Assembly: GCF_004331265.1 (NCBI RefSeq)
Contig: NZ_SJOO01000006.1
Location: 186,001-250,000, forward strand
Origin: Enterobacter wuhouensis
GTDB taxonomy: Bacteria; Pseudomonadota; Gammaproteobacteria; Enterobacterales; Enterobacteriaceae
Direction of reading: 5' to 3'
DNA: 64,000 nt
Part shown: piece by piece, positions 19,796 to 30,174 of the stretch
How positions within the stretch are numbered: position 1 is the first letter of the stretch
How the letters are laid out: each line of letters begins with the position of its first letter
The notes under the pieces: model-generated
Database searches by the model: none
What the model saw: only the letters and a program-made list of their open reading frames with translations
Told to the model about the DNA's origin: nothing
Program-made: the position numbers and the translations under genes

Positions 19796-19825
19796 GTCAG
19801 GATTAACGCTATTGTTGTTACCGTA

Positions 19826-22800
19826 TTACCACTGAATACCCGCACCGATGGCCGCGGAGTAATCGCCCTGGCTGTTGCTGGTCCCCTGCAGCTTGTAGAC
19901 CCAGCTACCGCTCTCACTGACCATTGAAACGCCCAGCGCAACGGCGGTTTCACCGTTATAGGTACTTCCCGCGAGAGAGGTCATGCTGGCGCCTGGCGCG
20001 TAAGCCTGAGGCAGGCCTGCCATGGCCATTGCAGAGGCAATACCCCCGCTCATTTTGTCTTCCACGTTGCGGATCTTGCTGTTCATTTCACCCATTTTCT
20101 GGTCGGTATAGGTGTTCGCCGATTCAACGCTTTGTTTTAGCTGCGTATAGTTAACGGCGTCGGTATTGTTCACCGCTGCCGATACGTTGCTAATCCGCGT
20201 GGTGCTGCCGTTTCCGTCACCCAGGTTGATTACGCTGTAGTCTACAGAGCCATCAGTATTGGTGTTGTAACGCACGGTACCTGCTTCGGAAGCTTTCAGC
20301 TGAGCCACGTTAACAGCATCAGTGGAATTTACCCCCGCCGAGACGTTGGTAATACGACGCTGTTGGCTTGAGGAACCGACAGATACCGTGTTTTCCTCAT
20401 TCGCGATGGAACCCGACCCTAACGCCACGCTGTTGTTGGCTGACGCCGTGGACGATGCGCCAATCGCCACGCTTTCATCACCTGTTGCGATAGCAACATC
20501 GCCAGTTGAATTCACCGCCAGATAATCGGAACCGCCGGATACAGTAATATCACCCAGGGACGTTTCCAGCGTGGTTACGCGGTTATCCAGGCTGCTGTAC
20601 TGGTTTACAAGGTTGGAGATATTCGTGGTGTTTTCTGCCACTTTGCTGTCGGTGACTTTAAGCTGAGCGACGTTAACTGCATCAGTGTCCGCAGAGCCAG
20701 CGGCAACGTTAGTGACCTGGCGCTGACCGGTTGAGCTGCCAACCGAGAATTCACCTACAGAAGTTTGCGCGTCGCTCAGGTTGTAAGCCGTGTATCCACT
20801 CTGAGCGCCCACGGTAGTCATCGAGTTGCTGCCCATCGCGATGCTGTCAGCGTAGCTTGCATGCGCGTTGGTCCCGATGGCGATACCATTTGTCGCTGTT
20901 TGGTCAACGATAGAACCCGTCCCCATACCTACACCCGCATCGCCGTTCACAACCGTTTTTGCACCCACTGCAATAGCGTCAGTGCCAACAGCCAGGGCAT
21001 CTTCGAGCGTGGAGTTTGCATGGAAATATTTACTTGCTGTCGTGGCAACGGCGCCGACTGCATTTTGCAGCTGACGTACGGTTACAGCATCCTGCGATTC
21101 AGTACCATCGGCAACGTTGGTGATCTGGCGATAGCTTTCACCGTCTTTACCCAATGACAGCGCGCCCAGCAGAGTGCGATCGGTGGTGTCATGGCCCACT
21201 GTGATAGTGCCATCGCTGTTAGTTTGCGTCGCTTTACTTGAGGCGACGACGGTTCGATCGGCGATCGAGCCTGAGCCTAACGCAATACCGGTATCGATGC
21301 TGCTCGTGCTGTTTTGACCAAGAGCCAGGCTGCTCGCCCCAGACGCAACGGCGTTATATCCGATAGCTGTCGCACCGACACCCGACGCATGCGCATCGTC
21401 TTCGGTTAAGCCCGTATCGTTAGTGCGCACATACTTCACACCAGAGCCGTTATTCGTGATGTATGTCGTGCTGGTATCCCCGGCAATCTGGCTAATGGCC
21501 TCGCTGTTTTCCTCAACCAGCAGGTTGGTTGCATACAGCTGCGCACCATTAACCACATCGGAACTGTCCGCCGCCAGGTTGCCTGCGGCAACATTGGTGA
21601 TCTTGCTGGTGGCAGAGGAGCCGTGAGCGGCGCTGAATGCACCGGCGGTTTCATCCCACAACAGCGCATTCTCGGTCAGGCCCGTAATAGAGGTAGTGAT
21701 GTCAGTGACGTTGTTATTGAGGGTGGTGATATCAGTGGTGTTTTGGGCCACGTCCTGATTGGTAGCAAACAGCTGTGAGCCATTAACGGCATCAGTGCTG
21801 TCTGCGGCCAGAGCGCCTGCCGCGACGTTGGTGATCTTGTTAGTGGTAGTGGTGCCGTGCGCGGCACTGAATGCACTGGCAGCGTCGTTCCACAGCAGAG
21901 CATCTTCAGAAATGTCGGCCACAGAGGTATCTATGGAGACTAAAGCGTCACCAACGTTGTTATACGTGCCGTGGCTTAATACGTACTTAGGGGCATTTAC
22001 CGTGCCGTTTACGTTTACGGATGCACCGCCGCCCAGGCGGGTGGCCACGGATGAGCTCAAGTTATAGAGCTGCGACCCGTTAACGGCATCGGTGCTGCTG
22101 GCGGTAATTACGCCTTTATCGACATAAGTGATTCTGCGTTGTGTATTCGCATTCCCTACTGAAACGGTATTATCCTCGGCTGCACTAGAACCATCACCGA
22201 GTGCAACGGAATTGAGGGCCGTAACTTCTGCATTTTTACCAAGTGCGATACTTTGATCGCCGCTGGCGGTTGCACCATTACCGATAGCAATAGAATCGAC
22301 GGCGTTAGCATCCGCTTTGTGTCCCAGTGCGACGGCGTTATTTCCCGTTGATTTTGCGCCGTTACCCAAGGCGACGGAATCGGTGCCCGTTGCATTGGCT
22401 ACTACGCCCAATGCCATTGAATAGCTACCGCTAGCCTTAGAAGATGCACCCACAGAAATGCTGCGGTCGCCAGATGAGCTAGCTTTAACACCCAGCGCCA
22501 GCGATGCGTCGCCGTCGGATTTACTGTAGGAGCCAATTGCGGTACTCCAGAGACCCATTGCGGAAGAGTAATAGCCCAGTGCTGCACTGGCACCATCACC
22601 GCTGGTATAGGTATTTGCCGTTACGCCCGTACCGATTGCAATCCAGCCGTTTCCTGCTGGATTACCCTCTTCGGTTACGCCTGTGCCCGTATCGTTCCCG
22701 GTATTGGCAAACACATTAACTGCTGACGCCAGGCTGCTCATGCCGATTAATGCGGACAAGACTAATTTTCTAGCGCCGGTTTTTTTTCCACGACTTTTTG

Positions 22801-22867
22801 CAGTCTCACTTGCTACTTTATATGTGCCAGTGGATGCATCCCAGATAACTTTAAAAATTTTGTTCAA
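19826..22867 (-). CDS. sadA: Trimeric autotransporter adhesin (SadA/UpaG family)
   Basis: Surface adhesin of the YadA/Oca type, 1013 residues. It opens with the extended signal peptide region [17 protein letters not shown] and a hydrophobic core ending at VNVFA. Next comes a head of left-handed beta-roll repeats (AIGNGA, ALGxxA motifs). Several neck/stalk units contain DAVNGSQL or DAVNVAQL, including a 78-residue duplication (AFSAAHG to ALLW). The C-terminal membrane anchor runs from about residue 920 ([16 protein letters not shown]) to the terminal tryptophan. The start codon is TTG, with AGGA upstream; it is chosen because the signal region begins there. The location beside lldP and downstream of sadB matches Salmonella. 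It is shorter than Salmonella SadA (about 1460 residues). Confidence 0.95.
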   Translation of the reverse strand: MNKIFKVIWDASTGTYKVASETAKSRGKKTGARKLVLSALIGMSSLASAVNVFANTGNDTGTGVTEEGNPAGNGWIAIGTGVTANTYTSGDGASAALGYYSSAMGLWSTAIGSYSKSDGDASLALGVKASSSGDRSISVGASSKASGSYSMALGVVANATGTDSVALGNGAKSTGNNAVALGHKADANAVDSIAIGNGATASGDQSIALGKNAEVTALNSVALGDGSSAAEDNTVSVGNANTQRRITYVDKGVITASSTDAVNGSQLYNLSSSVATRLGGGASVNVNGTVNAPKYVLSHGTYNNVGDALVSIDTSVADISEDALLWNDAASAFSAAHGTTTTNKITNVAAGALAADSTDAVNGSQLFATNQDVAQNTTDITTLNNNVTDITTSITGLTENALLWDETAGAFSAAHGSSATSKITNVAAGNLAADSSDVVNGAQLYATNLLVEENSEAISQIAGDTSTTYITNNGSGVKYVRTNDTGLTEDDAHASGVGATAIGYNAVASGASSLALGQNSTSSIDTGIALGSGSIADRTVVASSKATQTNSDGTITVGHDTTDRTLLGALSLGKDGESYRQITNVADGTESQDAVTVRQLQNAVGAVATTASKYFHANSTLEDALAVGTDAIAVGAKTVVNGDAGVGMGTGSIVDQTATNGIAIGTNAHASYADSIAMGSNSMTTVGAQSGYTAYNLSDAQTSVGEFSVGSSTGQRQVTNVAAGSADTDAVNVAQLKVTDSKVAENTTNISNLVNQYSSLDNRVTTLETSLGDITVSGGSDYLAVNSTGDVAIATGDESVAIGASSTASANNSVALGSGSIANEENTVSVGSSSQQRRITNVSAGVNSTDAVNVAQLKASEAGTVRYNTNTDGSVDYSVINLGDGNGSTTRISNVSAAVNNTDAVNYTQLKQSVESANTYTDQKMGEMNSKIRNVEDKMSGGIASAMAMAGLPQAYAPGASMTSLAGSTYNGETAVALGVSMVSESGSWVYKLQGTSNSQGDYSAAIGAGIQW

Positions 22868-22908
22868 AGTGATAGGTCCTTTTCATTAGTCTTTAAAATG
22901 TTGACGCT

Positions 22909-23550
22909 TTATTTTTTACTTTTTTTAACGTCAGATTTTGACGTTTTATTTGTGCCGAAAATGAGATTGTCCATATTAATACTCATTTTCAGATATTTAA
23001 GGTTGTTCGGTGATACGCCTTTCAATGTAAGGTCAATATCTTTCCATTGCCCAGGCAGTAACTCGATGCTTGAATCCATTTTTGTGCTAAATAAAAGCTG
23101 CTGCCAGCGAGTAAGCGCCTCTTTGTTTTTGGGCCTTTCGTTTCCCCATGCCATTTGGAAGGCAATGTTAGCAACAGGTACGCTTAAAAGATTAACTAGC
23201 GAAATATGAATGATGCTTCCATCGGTGGTCGGGGCGATTGAAATAATGCGGCCTGCCAGCCCAATCGAACCGTTATTCAAAACAAAAAAGCGGGTTTGGG
23301 TTGGATCGAGTTCTGTATAGGTTGAAGCCTTCTCTCTGGCATCAATATGGCCGACCGCTTTAGCAATAACTTTTTCATTATTCACAAGAATCTGTTGCTG
23401 TTTCTCAAGTTGCTCAATTCTTTTTAACTGGGCTTGCTGCTGCGCGCTGAATTCTGCGGCGTCAAATGTGTCGAGTTTTCTGTCGCAGCCGGATAGAATA
23501 AAAGGCAATGATATGATTAATGAATAATAAAGAGATTTAACGGCAAACAT
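22909..23550 (-). CDS. sadB: SadB-like lipoprotein partner of the adhesin
   Basis: A 213-residue lipoprotein: hydrophobic signal peptide with lipobox ILSGC (cysteine at residue 22), then a coiled-coil stretch rich in glutamine and glutamate (about 30-60), then a beta-rich domain (DUF3251-like). In Salmonella, SadB is a trimeric inner-membrane lipoprotein that is co-transcribed with sadA and promotes export of the adhesin. Here it precedes sadA by 41 bases on the same strand. Family is assigned from order and lipoprotein architecture. Confidence 0.88.
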   Translation of the reverse strand: MFAVKSLYYSLIISLPFILSGCDRKLDTFDAAEFSAQQQAQLKRIEQLEKQQQILVNNEKVIAKAVGHIDAREKASTYTELDPTQTRFFVLNNGSIGLAGRIISIAPTTDGSIIHISLVNLLSVPVANIAFQMAWGNERPKNKEALTRWQQLLFSTKMDSSIELLPGQWKDIDLTLKGVSPNNLKYLKMSINMDNLIFGTNKTSKSDVKKSKK

Positions 23551-23782
23551 AGTTCTTCCTTAACGTTATGTCTTAACAAGAAGTTATCCTTTTCTTGTAA
23601 TAAAAAATTGCAAAACGTGTCGAAGATTATCATTTGAAATCTTTAAATATAATTTAGTATTCCTAATTTCTGTGTTTAGTATTATTTATTCTGAGCGAAT
23701 CATTCATGGTAAGAATGTTTGAGCGGGTGTAAAGGCGTGCGGGATAGTATTTCAGCGAGTAAGAGGGGGGGATTAAATTAAA
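23551..23782 (-). promoter_or_regulatory. sadB upstream region
   Basis: An AT-rich stretch before sadB, unusual in this otherwise GC-rich window. AT-richness fits H-NS-type silencing of an adhesin operon, but no specific site could be assigned. There is no convincing small ORF. Confidence 0.4.
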
Positions 23783-23810
23783 GCAGTTATCTGATTGAAC
23801 AGATAACTGC
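23783..23810 (-). terminator. Terminator of yibL
   Basis: A perfect 11-bp inverted repeat, GCAGTTATCTG with CAGATAACTGC around a 6-base loop, lies 24 bases past the yibL stop and is followed on the minus strand by a T/A-rich run. Confidence 0.75.
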
Positions 23811-23834
23811 CTGAGATACTGTAAACAGCAAATC

Positions 23835-24197
23835 TTAGAATTCAGTTCTGGCGAAGCCGGTCATCTCTTTCAGGCCCATTTCGCGGCCAAGCTCGGTCAT
23901 CGGGTGTACCACCACCAAACCACGGACGCTTTTCTTCAGCTTGCCCATGTCGGCCTGCTCTTTTTTGGTGATCGCACGACGGTGCGGCATGTTCATCAGC
24001 TTCTGCGCTTCTTTGCTCAGCTTCTGGCCTTTCACTTCGCGCAGGCGCTCGATCTCCGCTTCCAGCGTGGCGGCTTCCTTCTCTAGCTCGGCGTACTTCT
24101 CGGCGGAATCGACCAGGGAGAGGCCAGCCATCTGGTGGCGGATCAGATCCAGACGGTCGCTCAGGCGTTTAATTTCGTTCTTTTCGACTTCTTTCAT
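23835..24197 (-). CDS. yibL: YibL family ribosome-associated protein
   Basis: A 120-residue basic, largely helical protein with a predicted coiled coil over residues 1-60. The tail contains [42 protein letters not shown], split here only for description. The E. coli homologue co-purifies with ribosomes; its role is unknown. It is downstream of mtlR on the same strand, 58 bases away, and ends with its own terminator. Confidence 0.93.
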   Translation of the reverse strand: MKEVEKNEIKRLSDRLDLIRHQMAGLSLVDSAEKYAELEKEAATLEAEIERLREVKGQKLSKEAQKLMNMPHRRAITKKEQADMGKLKKSVRGLVVVHPMTELGREMGLKEMTGFARTEF

Positions 24198-24255
24198 GAC
24201 AAATGACTCTAAAAACGGGGGATTTACAGGGAAGGATACACCAATGTGCGCAGGC

Positions 24256-24846
24256 TTACTTCTGAAACGCTTTTTTTAAGCTGATTCGGGAAATCAGCTC
24301 AGTCAGGGAAAGGACCATTGTGGAACGGACAACCTGTTGATAACGCAGCTTTTGCATCGCGTACAGCTCAGGATCGCTGTTATCAAAATGGGGGGCAGGG
24401 GGCAGTGCGGTCACGCAGTGCAGCTCGCCGAAGGGCCCCAGAATCTCATCATCGGTAAAGCTGTATTCGTTACCGTCATGATTTAACTCTTCGCGCAGCG
24501 CCATCAGCAGTTCAGCGTCTTCATATTCCGGCCTGCTCAGCACGCCAAGACCGTAAATCAGCTTCAGGCGTACCGACAAATCGCCCAGCGGTCCGTCTCC
24601 GTCCAGTAACGGTTCTACAGCATATTTTACCGCGTAGTCGTCTTTGCGGAACACCTGAAGCACCAGAATGTTCACCGCCTCGGTCAGTAGTTCGACGGCG
24701 GCAATCAGGAAGCTTCGTACGGTTTTGCCAGCATTCAGACGCTCAAGCACACGATTTTCATAGGCCTGGGTTTGTTCCATTATTGCCTGCATATCTGACA
24801 ATCTGTTGTTTGGGCGCAGGCTTACCTGCGCCGCATTCTGCATCAT
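24256..24846 (-). CDS. mtlR: Mannitol operon repressor MtlR
   Basis: A 196-residue helical protein that represses mtlADR in E. coli without a recognisable DNA-binding helix-turn-helix. The conserved core ([48 protein letters not shown]) is intact. Its ATG overlaps the mtlD stop (ATGATG), so translation follows that of mtlD. Confidence 0.96.
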   Translation of the reverse strand: MMQNAAQVSLRPNNRLSDMQAIMEQTQAYENRVLERLNAGKTVRSFLIAAVELLTEAVNILVLQVFRKDDYAVKYAVEPLLDGDGPLGDLSVRLKLIYGLGVLSRPEYEDAELLMALREELNHDGNEYSFTDDEILGPFGELHCVTALPPAPHFDNSDPELYAMQKLRYQQVVRSTMVLSLTELISRISLKKAFQK

Positions 24847-25991
24847 TTGGTTGCGTTATACGCGTCAACCGCCTCCACAACCACGTCGCTGTTGGCGTCC
24901 AGACCGGAAATCTGCGCCAGCGCAGCCTGCGCGCCTTTGTCATCAATCAGCTGAGCCAGCTCAATCGCCTGCGGGTCCTGCTCGCTGCGGTAGTGCATCG
25001 CGGCGGCAATCCCTTTCACCAGGTTGGCGTGCGGCAGGCCGTATTCCAGCGTGCCGAGCAGCGGCTTAATCAGGCGATCGCCTGCACTCAGCTTGCGCAG
25101 CGGCTGACGGCCCACGCGCTCAACGTCATCTTTGAGATACGGATTTTCAAAACGACCGAGGATTTTCTGGATATATGCTGCGTGTTTTTCAGCATCAAAA
25201 CCGTAGCGTTTGATCAGCACCGCGCCGCTCTCTTCCATTGCACCTTTTACCACAGCGCGAATGTTCTCATCGAGAATCGCGTCACGGATGGTCTGATGAC
25301 CGGCCAATTTTCCGAGGTACGCGGTTATAGCATGCCCGGTGTTCAGCGTGAAGAGTTTACGTTCGACAAATGCCATCAGGTTATCGGTTAACTCCATGCC
25401 CGGGATGGTCGGCAGCGCGCCTTTAAACTGGGTTTTATCAACGATCCACTCGCTGAACGTTTCCACGGTGACTTCCAGCGGATCGTTGGTGGCGGATTCT
25501 GATGGCGGAACGATACGGTCAACGGCGGAATCAACAAAGCCAACGTGGGCTTCAACCCAGGTCTTGTCTTCATCCGCAACGGCGGCGAGAACGTGCCCTT
25601 TCAGCTGCGTGGTGCCGCGCACCATGTTTTCACAGGCGATGATGTTCAGCGGGGCGTCGTTACCCTGTGCTTTACGTTTTGCCAGGCCTTTAGCGACCGC
25701 AGGGGCGATGCGCTCAAGCACCACCGGGCCTACCGCCGTGGTGACCAGGTCAACGCTGGCGATCAGATCGATAACATCGTCGCCGATGCTGCTCACCGCA
25801 TTCACGCCCGATACCGTTTCAACCTGCTCGTTTTCGCCCACCACGTGGACCTGATAGCTATGACGGGCATTCAGGGCATCCAGGACGACCTGATTCACAT
25901 CGGCGAATGTCAGCGTAATGCCCGCGTCTGCCAGCAGTTTGCCGATAAAGCCACGACCGATATTACCTGCGCCAAAATGTAATGCTTTCAT
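24843..25991 (-). CDS. mtlD: Mannitol-1-phosphate 5-dehydrogenase
   Basis: Oxidises mannitol 1-phosphate to fructose 6-phosphate with NAD, the step after uptake by MtlA. The 382 residues equal E. coli. The NAD fold starts at [17 protein letters not shown] and the polyol dehydrogenase catalytic lysine region [16 protein letters not shown] is present. An in-frame extension to 26045 is rejected because it runs into a repeat and has no family match. Confidence 0.98.
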   Translation of the reverse strand: MKALHFGAGNIGRGFIGKLLADAGITLTFADVNQVVLDALNARHSYQVHVVGENEQVETVSGVNAVSSIGDDVIDLIASVDLVTTAVGPVVLERIAPAVAKGLAKRKAQGNDAPLNIIACENMVRGTTQLKGHVLAAVADEDKTWVEAHVGFVDSAVDRIVPPSESATNDPLEVTVETFSEWIVDKTQFKGALPTIPGMELTDNLMAFVERKLFTLNTGHAITAYLGKLAGHQTIRDAILDENIRAVVKGAMEESGAVLIKRYGFDAEKHAAYIQKILGRFENPYLKDDVERVGRQPLRKLSAGDRLIKPLLGTLEYGLPHANLVKGIAAAMHYRSEQDPQAIELAQLIDDKGAQAALAQISGLDANSDVVVEAVDAYNATK

Positions 25992-26019
25992 AGTATTAAC
26001 CTTCCTAATGTTTTTACCC

Positions 26020-26089
26020 GAGAGGGCTGGGGTGAGGAACCGCATAACTTTCCCCTCACCCTAGCCCTCTCCCCAAAGGGGAGAGGGGA
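26020..26089. repeat. Inverted pair of GC-rich palindromic repeats between mtlA and mtlD
   Basis: A full CCCTCTCCCC-family element (26052-26089) is preceded by a partial, inverted copy (GAGAGGGCTGGGGTGAGG, 26020-26037). AGAGGGCTGGGGTGAGG can pair with CCTCACCCTAGCCCTCT with a single G-T wobble, giving a 17-bp hairpin between two genes of one operon. It could uncouple or stabilise the two mRNA segments. Confidence 0.8.
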
Positions 26090-26100
26090 TAGACCGGAAC

Positions 26101-28008
26101 TTACTTGTTCAGCAGTGCCAGAACTTCTTCTACGCTGGTGGTGTTGGCCAGACGCTCAATGACGGTGTCGTCATCCAGGGCGTTGGTCAGGCTGGTAATC
26201 ACCTGAATGTGCTCGTTGTTGCGAGCGGCGATACCGATCACCAGACGGGCAATATCGTCTTCTTCTTCGCCGAAGCGCACGCCCTGCGGATACTGACAGA
26301 ACACCACACCGGTTTTCAGCACGCGGTCTTTCGCTTCAACCGTACCGTGCGGAACCGCGATGGATTCACCCAGATAGGTCGGGGTCAGCTTCTCACGTTC
26401 CAGCATCGCATCAACGTACTCTGGCTGAACGTAGCCGCCTTTCACCAGCTGCTCGCCGGCAAAGCGAATCGCCTCTTCTTTGGTGCTCGCGGTACGGCCG
26501 AGGAAGATGTTTTCCGCGCCCAGCCTGAACAGGTGAGCGTTGCTCTCGTCAAAGCTGTCCTGCAGGCTGCTGCGCACTTTCACTTCGTTGTCTTCGTGAC
26601 GCTGCGCCGCGACCAGACGCTCGGTCAGGCTGGTGTACAGGCCGCTGTCGAGGAAGTTGGTCAGGGAAATGTGCTGCGCCTGCGGTACCTGACGCATGGC
26701 GCGTTCGGTCAGATCGCGGTGCGTGATCACCAGGTCAACGTCCGGCGGCAGGCTGTTAATCGCGCTGTTGGTCACAGAGATGTTGGTCAGGCCCGCATCC
26801 TGCACTTTCTTACGCAGTACGCCTGCACCCATTGCGCTGGAGCCCATACCGGCGTCGCAGGCAACGATGATTTTACGCACGTGGCTCAGGTCGTTAGAGA
26901 CATCGCCAGCCGCCAGCGGGGTTGCGCCTTTGGATTCCGCTTTCATGTCGTGCATACGGCGGGTCGCCGCTTCAATATCGTCTTCTTCTTTCACTTTGCT
27001 GGTTTTCAGCAGGATGGCAGAGACAACGAAGGAGACCGCCATTGCCGCGCAAATTGCCGCGATGTTAGCGAAGTAAGCGCCTTTCGGGGTCATCGCCAGT
27101 ACCGCCAGGATGGAACCCGGGGAAGCTGGAGAAACCAGACCACCGCCCAGCACGCTCAGGGTGAACACGCCGGTCATACCGCCGAGGATTACGGCCAGGA
27201 TCAGACGTGGGTTCATCAGCACGTACGGGAAGTAAATTTCGTGGATACCGCCCAGGAAGTGGATGATTGCCGCGCCGCCCGCAGACTGCTTCGCGCTGCC
27301 GCGACCGAAGAACATGTACGCCAGCAGTACGCCCATACCCGGACCCGGGTTCGCTTCAATCAGGAAGAAGATGGACTTGCCGAGATCGTGAGACTGCTGA
27401 ATACCCAGCGGTGAGAAGATACCGTGGTTGATGGCGTTGTTGAGGAACAGGATTTTCGCCGGTTCAACAAAGATAGACGCCAGCGGCAGCATGTCGTGCG
27501 CCACCATGAAGTTAACGCCCGCCGCCAGAATTTTGGACAGGACTTCAACCGCAGGGCCAATGCCGAGGAACGCCAGAATCGCGAGGATCATCCCGATGAT
27601 GCCCGCGGAGAAGTTGTTCACCAGCATTTCGAAGCCGGACTTGATCTTGCCATCAACCCAGACGTCGAATTTCTTAATCGCCCAGCCGCCCAGAGGACCG
27701 GCAATCATGGCGCCGAGGAACATCGGCATATCCGCACCGACGATCACGCCCATGGTGGTGATAGCACCCACCACGCCGCCGCGGTCACCGCCAACCAGAC
27801 GGCCACCGGTGTAACCGATGAGCAGCGGCAGCAGATAGGTAATCATTGGGCCAACAAGTTTCGCCAGCGTTTCGTTAGGCAACCACCCTGTCGGAATGAA
27901 CAATGCGGTGATGATACCCCACGCGATAAACGCGCCGATATTTGGCATCACCATGTTGCTGAGAAAACGACCAAAGCTTTGAACTTTGATCTTGAAATCG
28001 GATGACAT
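26101..28008 (-). CDS. mtlA: PTS mannitol transporter, EIICBA
   Basis: Takes up mannitol and phosphorylates it to mannitol 1-phosphate. The 635 residues contain an N-terminal membrane IIC domain (1-335), a IIB domain with phosphocysteine C384 in VACDAGMGSS, and a C-terminal IIA domain with phosphohistidine H554 in AVPHGTVEA; both numbers equal E. coli. It is first in mtlADR and has a promoter region rich in CRP-like sites. Confidence 0.98.
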   Translation of the reverse strand: MSSDFKIKVQSFGRFLSNMVMPNIGAFIAWGIITALFIPTGWLPNETLAKLVGPMITYLLPLLIGYTGGRLVGGDRGGVVGAITTMGVIVGADMPMFLGAMIAGPLGGWAIKKFDVWVDGKIKSGFEMLVNNFSAGIIGMILAILAFLGIGPAVEVLSKILAAGVNFMVAHDMLPLASIFVEPAKILFLNNAINHGIFSPLGIQQSHDLGKSIFFLIEANPGPGMGVLLAYMFFGRGSAKQSAGGAAIIHFLGGIHEIYFPYVLMNPRLILAVILGGMTGVFTLSVLGGGLVSPASPGSILAVLAMTPKGAYFANIAAICAAMAVSFVVSAILLKTSKVKEEDDIEAATRRMHDMKAESKGATPLAAGDVSNDLSHVRKIIVACDAGMGSSAMGAGVLRKKVQDAGLTNISVTNSAINSLPPDVDLVITHRDLTERAMRQVPQAQHISLTNFLDSGLYTSLTERLVAAQRHEDNEVKVRSSLQDSFDESNAHLFRLGAENIFLGRTASTKEEAIRFAGEQLVKGGYVQPEYVDAMLEREKLTPTYLGESIAVPHGTVEAKDRVLKTGVVFCQYPQGVRFGEEEDDIARLVIGIAARNNEHIQVITSLTNALDDDTVIERLANTTSVEEVLALLNK

Positions 28009-28150
28009 AAAACACCCCTTCTTATGTTTACGCTTAGGCTTGCGGCCCGAGGTTTATCGTTAATGTGCGGCGGCAGAGGTAGCCGGGCCCTGTTCTGATG
28101 CTGTGAAATCTGGCACTGAATCGTTCAACTGTCCAGACGGCGAAAATTTA

Positions 28151-28327
28151 TGTGATCGCAGTCACGTAAATGTAGGGGGTAGAGAGATTATTGAAGTGAT
28201 CTGCATCACAAAAACACGGTACAAAATAAATGCAACGGCCAGAAAAGCAGCAAAACCGCCCCTGTTTTGTGATCTTCATCACGTCAGCTTGTCGTGGGTT
28301 TGTTTCTGGAATGTGACTGAATTCACA
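28151..28327 (-). promoter_or_regulatory. mtlA: Four CRP-like sites upstream of mtlA
   Basis: Four matches to TGTGA-N6-TCACA can be read: 28151-28166 (TGTGA/TCACG), 28195-28210 (AGTGA/TCACA), 28268-28283 (TGTGA/TCACG) and 28312-28327 (TGTGA/TCACA, perfect). Centres are 44, 73 and 44 bases apart, close to whole helical turns. E. coli mtlA is likewise known for multiple CRP sites. Confidence 0.85.
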
Positions 28328-28584
28328 AAATATTTTTATGCGGATTTGTCTGGGTGCATTTGGCGAAAAAGTTAAAGCTGGATTACGCTCATAATGTAAG
28401 GTTAAGTAGATTATTATTCAGGATATATTTTGACACGTTTATAAACTTGCGTGGAGATATTATAAAAAACCATACTCCCCGGCTCTGAAATAATAAATAC
28501 AGGCTCTGTATTTAAAAATAAATTAATTAGATTGCATATCATTTTATTAATTTAATGAGTTGACGTTGTTAAAGTGAGGAGAAT
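28328..28584 (+). promoter_or_regulatory. AT-rich yibI upstream region
   Basis: This 257-base stretch is markedly AT-rich, with runs such as TTTAAAAATAAATTAATTAG. It must hold the promoter of yibI-yibH. AGTGAGGAG just before 28585 is a strong ribosome site. No gene was recognised in it. Confidence 0.5.
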
Positions 28585-28941
28585 ATGTTTCTCAACTATT
28601 TCGCGCTGGGCGTATTAATTTTTGTATTCCTGGTTCTGTTTTACGGAATCATCGCTATTCATGACATTCCCTATAATATGGCCAAAAAGCGTAACCATCC
28701 GCATGCCGATGCGATTCATACGGCGGGCTGGATCAGCCTGTTCACGCTCCATGCTATTTGGCCGTTCCTGTGGATTTGGGCCACGCTGTACCGGGAAGAC
28801 CGCGGTTGGGGTATGCAGAATCATATCGCCACGCCTGATGAGGTTCCCGGCATGGATGCCCTGACCAAACGCGTGGCAGAGTTAGAGCAAAAGCTCGCCG
28901 CGGCACAGCCCGCTGCTGATAAGAAAACGCTGGAGCACTGA
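28585..28941 (+). CDS. yibI: DUF3302 inner-membrane protein YibI
   Basis: A 118-residue protein with two membrane segments (about residues 5-27 and 47-70) separated by a short loop rich in H, N and K, then a C-terminal coiled-coil tail. Function unknown. It overlaps nothing and its TGA is three bases before the yibH start, so YibI probably works with the YibH membrane-fusion protein. Similar small partners accompany HlyD/EmrA-type proteins such as AaeX with AaeA. Confidence 0.92.
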   Translation: MFLNYFALGVLIFVFLVLFYGIIAIHDIPYNMAKKRNHPHADAIHTAGWISLFTLHAIWPFLWIWATLYREDRGWGMQNHIATPDEVPGMDALTKRVAELEQKLAAAQPAADKKTLEH

Positions 28942-28943
28942 TC

Positions 28944-30080
28944 GTGGATCTGTTAATTATTCTGACCTATGTGGCCTTCGCGTGGGCTATCTTTAAAATA
29001 TTCCGCATTCCGGTCAATCAATGGACGCTTGCCACCGCAACGTTGGGCGGCGTCTTTATTGTTGCGGGCCTCATTCTGTTAATGAACTATAACCATCCGT
29101 ATACCTTTACGGCGCAAAAAGCGGTTATTTCTATTCCGATTACGCCGCAGGTAACGGGGATCGTCACGGAAGTGACCGATAAAAATAATCAGCTCATTAA
29201 AAAAGGCGAGGTGTTATTTAAACTCGATCCGGGCCGCTACCAGGCACGCGTCGACAGGCTGAAGGCTGACCTGGTAACCGCCACGCACAATATCGATAAC
29301 CTGAAAGCGCAGCTTTCGGAAGCGGTCGCCAACACCACCCGCGTGTCCGCCGAACGCGACCGTCTGTTTAAAGACTATCAGCGCTATCTGAAAGGCAGCC
29401 AGGCGAAGGTTAACCCGTTCTCTGAGAGCGATATCGATAACGCCCGTCAGAACTATCTCGCGCAGGATGCGATGGTGAAAGGCTCCGTTGCAGAACAGAC
29501 GCAGATACAAAGCCAGTTGGACAGCATGGTCAATGGCGAGCAGTCGCAGATTGCGTCCCTGCGCGCCCAGCTAGCCGAAGCAACCTATAACCTCGATCAG
29601 ACCGTGGTGCGTGCCCCAAGCAACGGCTATATCACCCAGGTGCTAATCCGTCCGGGAACCTACGCCGCCGCGCTGCCGCTGCGCCCGGTGATGGTGTTTA
29701 TTCCTGAACAGAAACGTCAGATCGTGGCGCAGTTCCGGCAGAACTCGCTGCTGCGCCTGAAGCCGGGCGATGAGGCGGAAGTGGTGTTTAACGCGCTGCC
29801 GGGCCAGGTCTTCTCCGGCAAACTCACCAGCGTCCTGCCGGTGGTGCCCGGAGGATCATATCAGGCGCAGGGCGCATTGCAGGCGCTGACCGTTGTGCCG
29901 GGTACCGACGGCGTGCAGGCGCTCATCGAGCTGGAGCCAAACGCGGATGTCGATGCTCTGCCGGACGGCATTTATGCCCAGGTGGCGGTCTATTCTGACC
30001 ACTTCGCCCACGTTTCGGTGATGCGTAAGGTCCTGTTACGCATGACCAGCTGGATGCACTACCTCTACCTGGATCATTAA
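28944..30080 (+). CDS. yibH: HlyD-family membrane fusion protein YibH
   Basis: A 378-residue periplasmic adaptor anchored by one or two N-terminal membrane segments (residues 1-55). It then shows a barrel-sandwich half ([18 protein letters not shown] segment ending [13 protein letters not shown]), a long coiled-coil hairpin (about 100-230) and the returning lipoyl half ([13 protein letters not shown]). The start is GTG at 28944. No inner-membrane pump gene is adjacent, so its transport partner is unknown. The E. coli homologue is equally long and uncharacterised. Confidence 0.93.
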   Translation: MDLLIILTYVAFAWAIFKIFRIPVNQWTLATATLGGVFIVAGLILLMNYNHPYTFTAQKAVISIPITPQVTGIVTEVTDKNNQLIKKGEVLFKLDPGRYQARVDRLKADLVTATHNIDNLKAQLSEAVANTTRVSAERDRLFKDYQRYLKGSQAKVNPFSESDIDNARQNYLAQDAMVKGSVAEQTQIQSQLDSMVNGEQSQIASLRAQLAEATYNLDQTVVRAPSNGYITQVLIRPGTYAAALPLRPVMVFIPEQKRQIVAQFRQNSLLRLKPGDEAEVVFNALPGQVFSGKLTSVLPVVPGGSYQAQGALQALTVVPGTDGVQALIELEPNADVDALPDGIYAQVAVYSDHFAHVSVMRKVLLRMTSWMHYLYLDH

Positions 30081-30093
30081 TCTCCCCGACGGA

Positions 30094-30128
30094 GGCAGGA
30101 ATGCGATACGCATACCTGCCTTTTTTTT
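30094..30128 (+). terminator. Terminator after yibIH
   Basis: GGCAGG pairs with CCTGCC, extended inward by ATGCG/CGCAT, and is followed directly by eight T residues. It separates yibH from yibF. Confidence 0.9.
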
Positions 30129-30174
30129 CGCCTTGATCCATACTGATTTCTTTATGGATATTCAGGATCAGGCA

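Noticed and set aside
20300..22600. Repeated DNA that might suggest a CRISPR or tandem repeat array
   Set aside because: The repeats are in frame and encode the head and stalk motifs of the trimeric adhesin.
15924..23550. Genomic island or prophage around the adhesin
   Set aside because: No integrase, tRNA target, direct repeats or phage genes; the locus matches the known lldP-sadA order of Salmonella.
28103..28375. Possible 90-residue gene upstream of yibI
   Set aside because: It runs straight through the four CRP-like sites of the mtlA promoter and lacks a convincing ribosome site.
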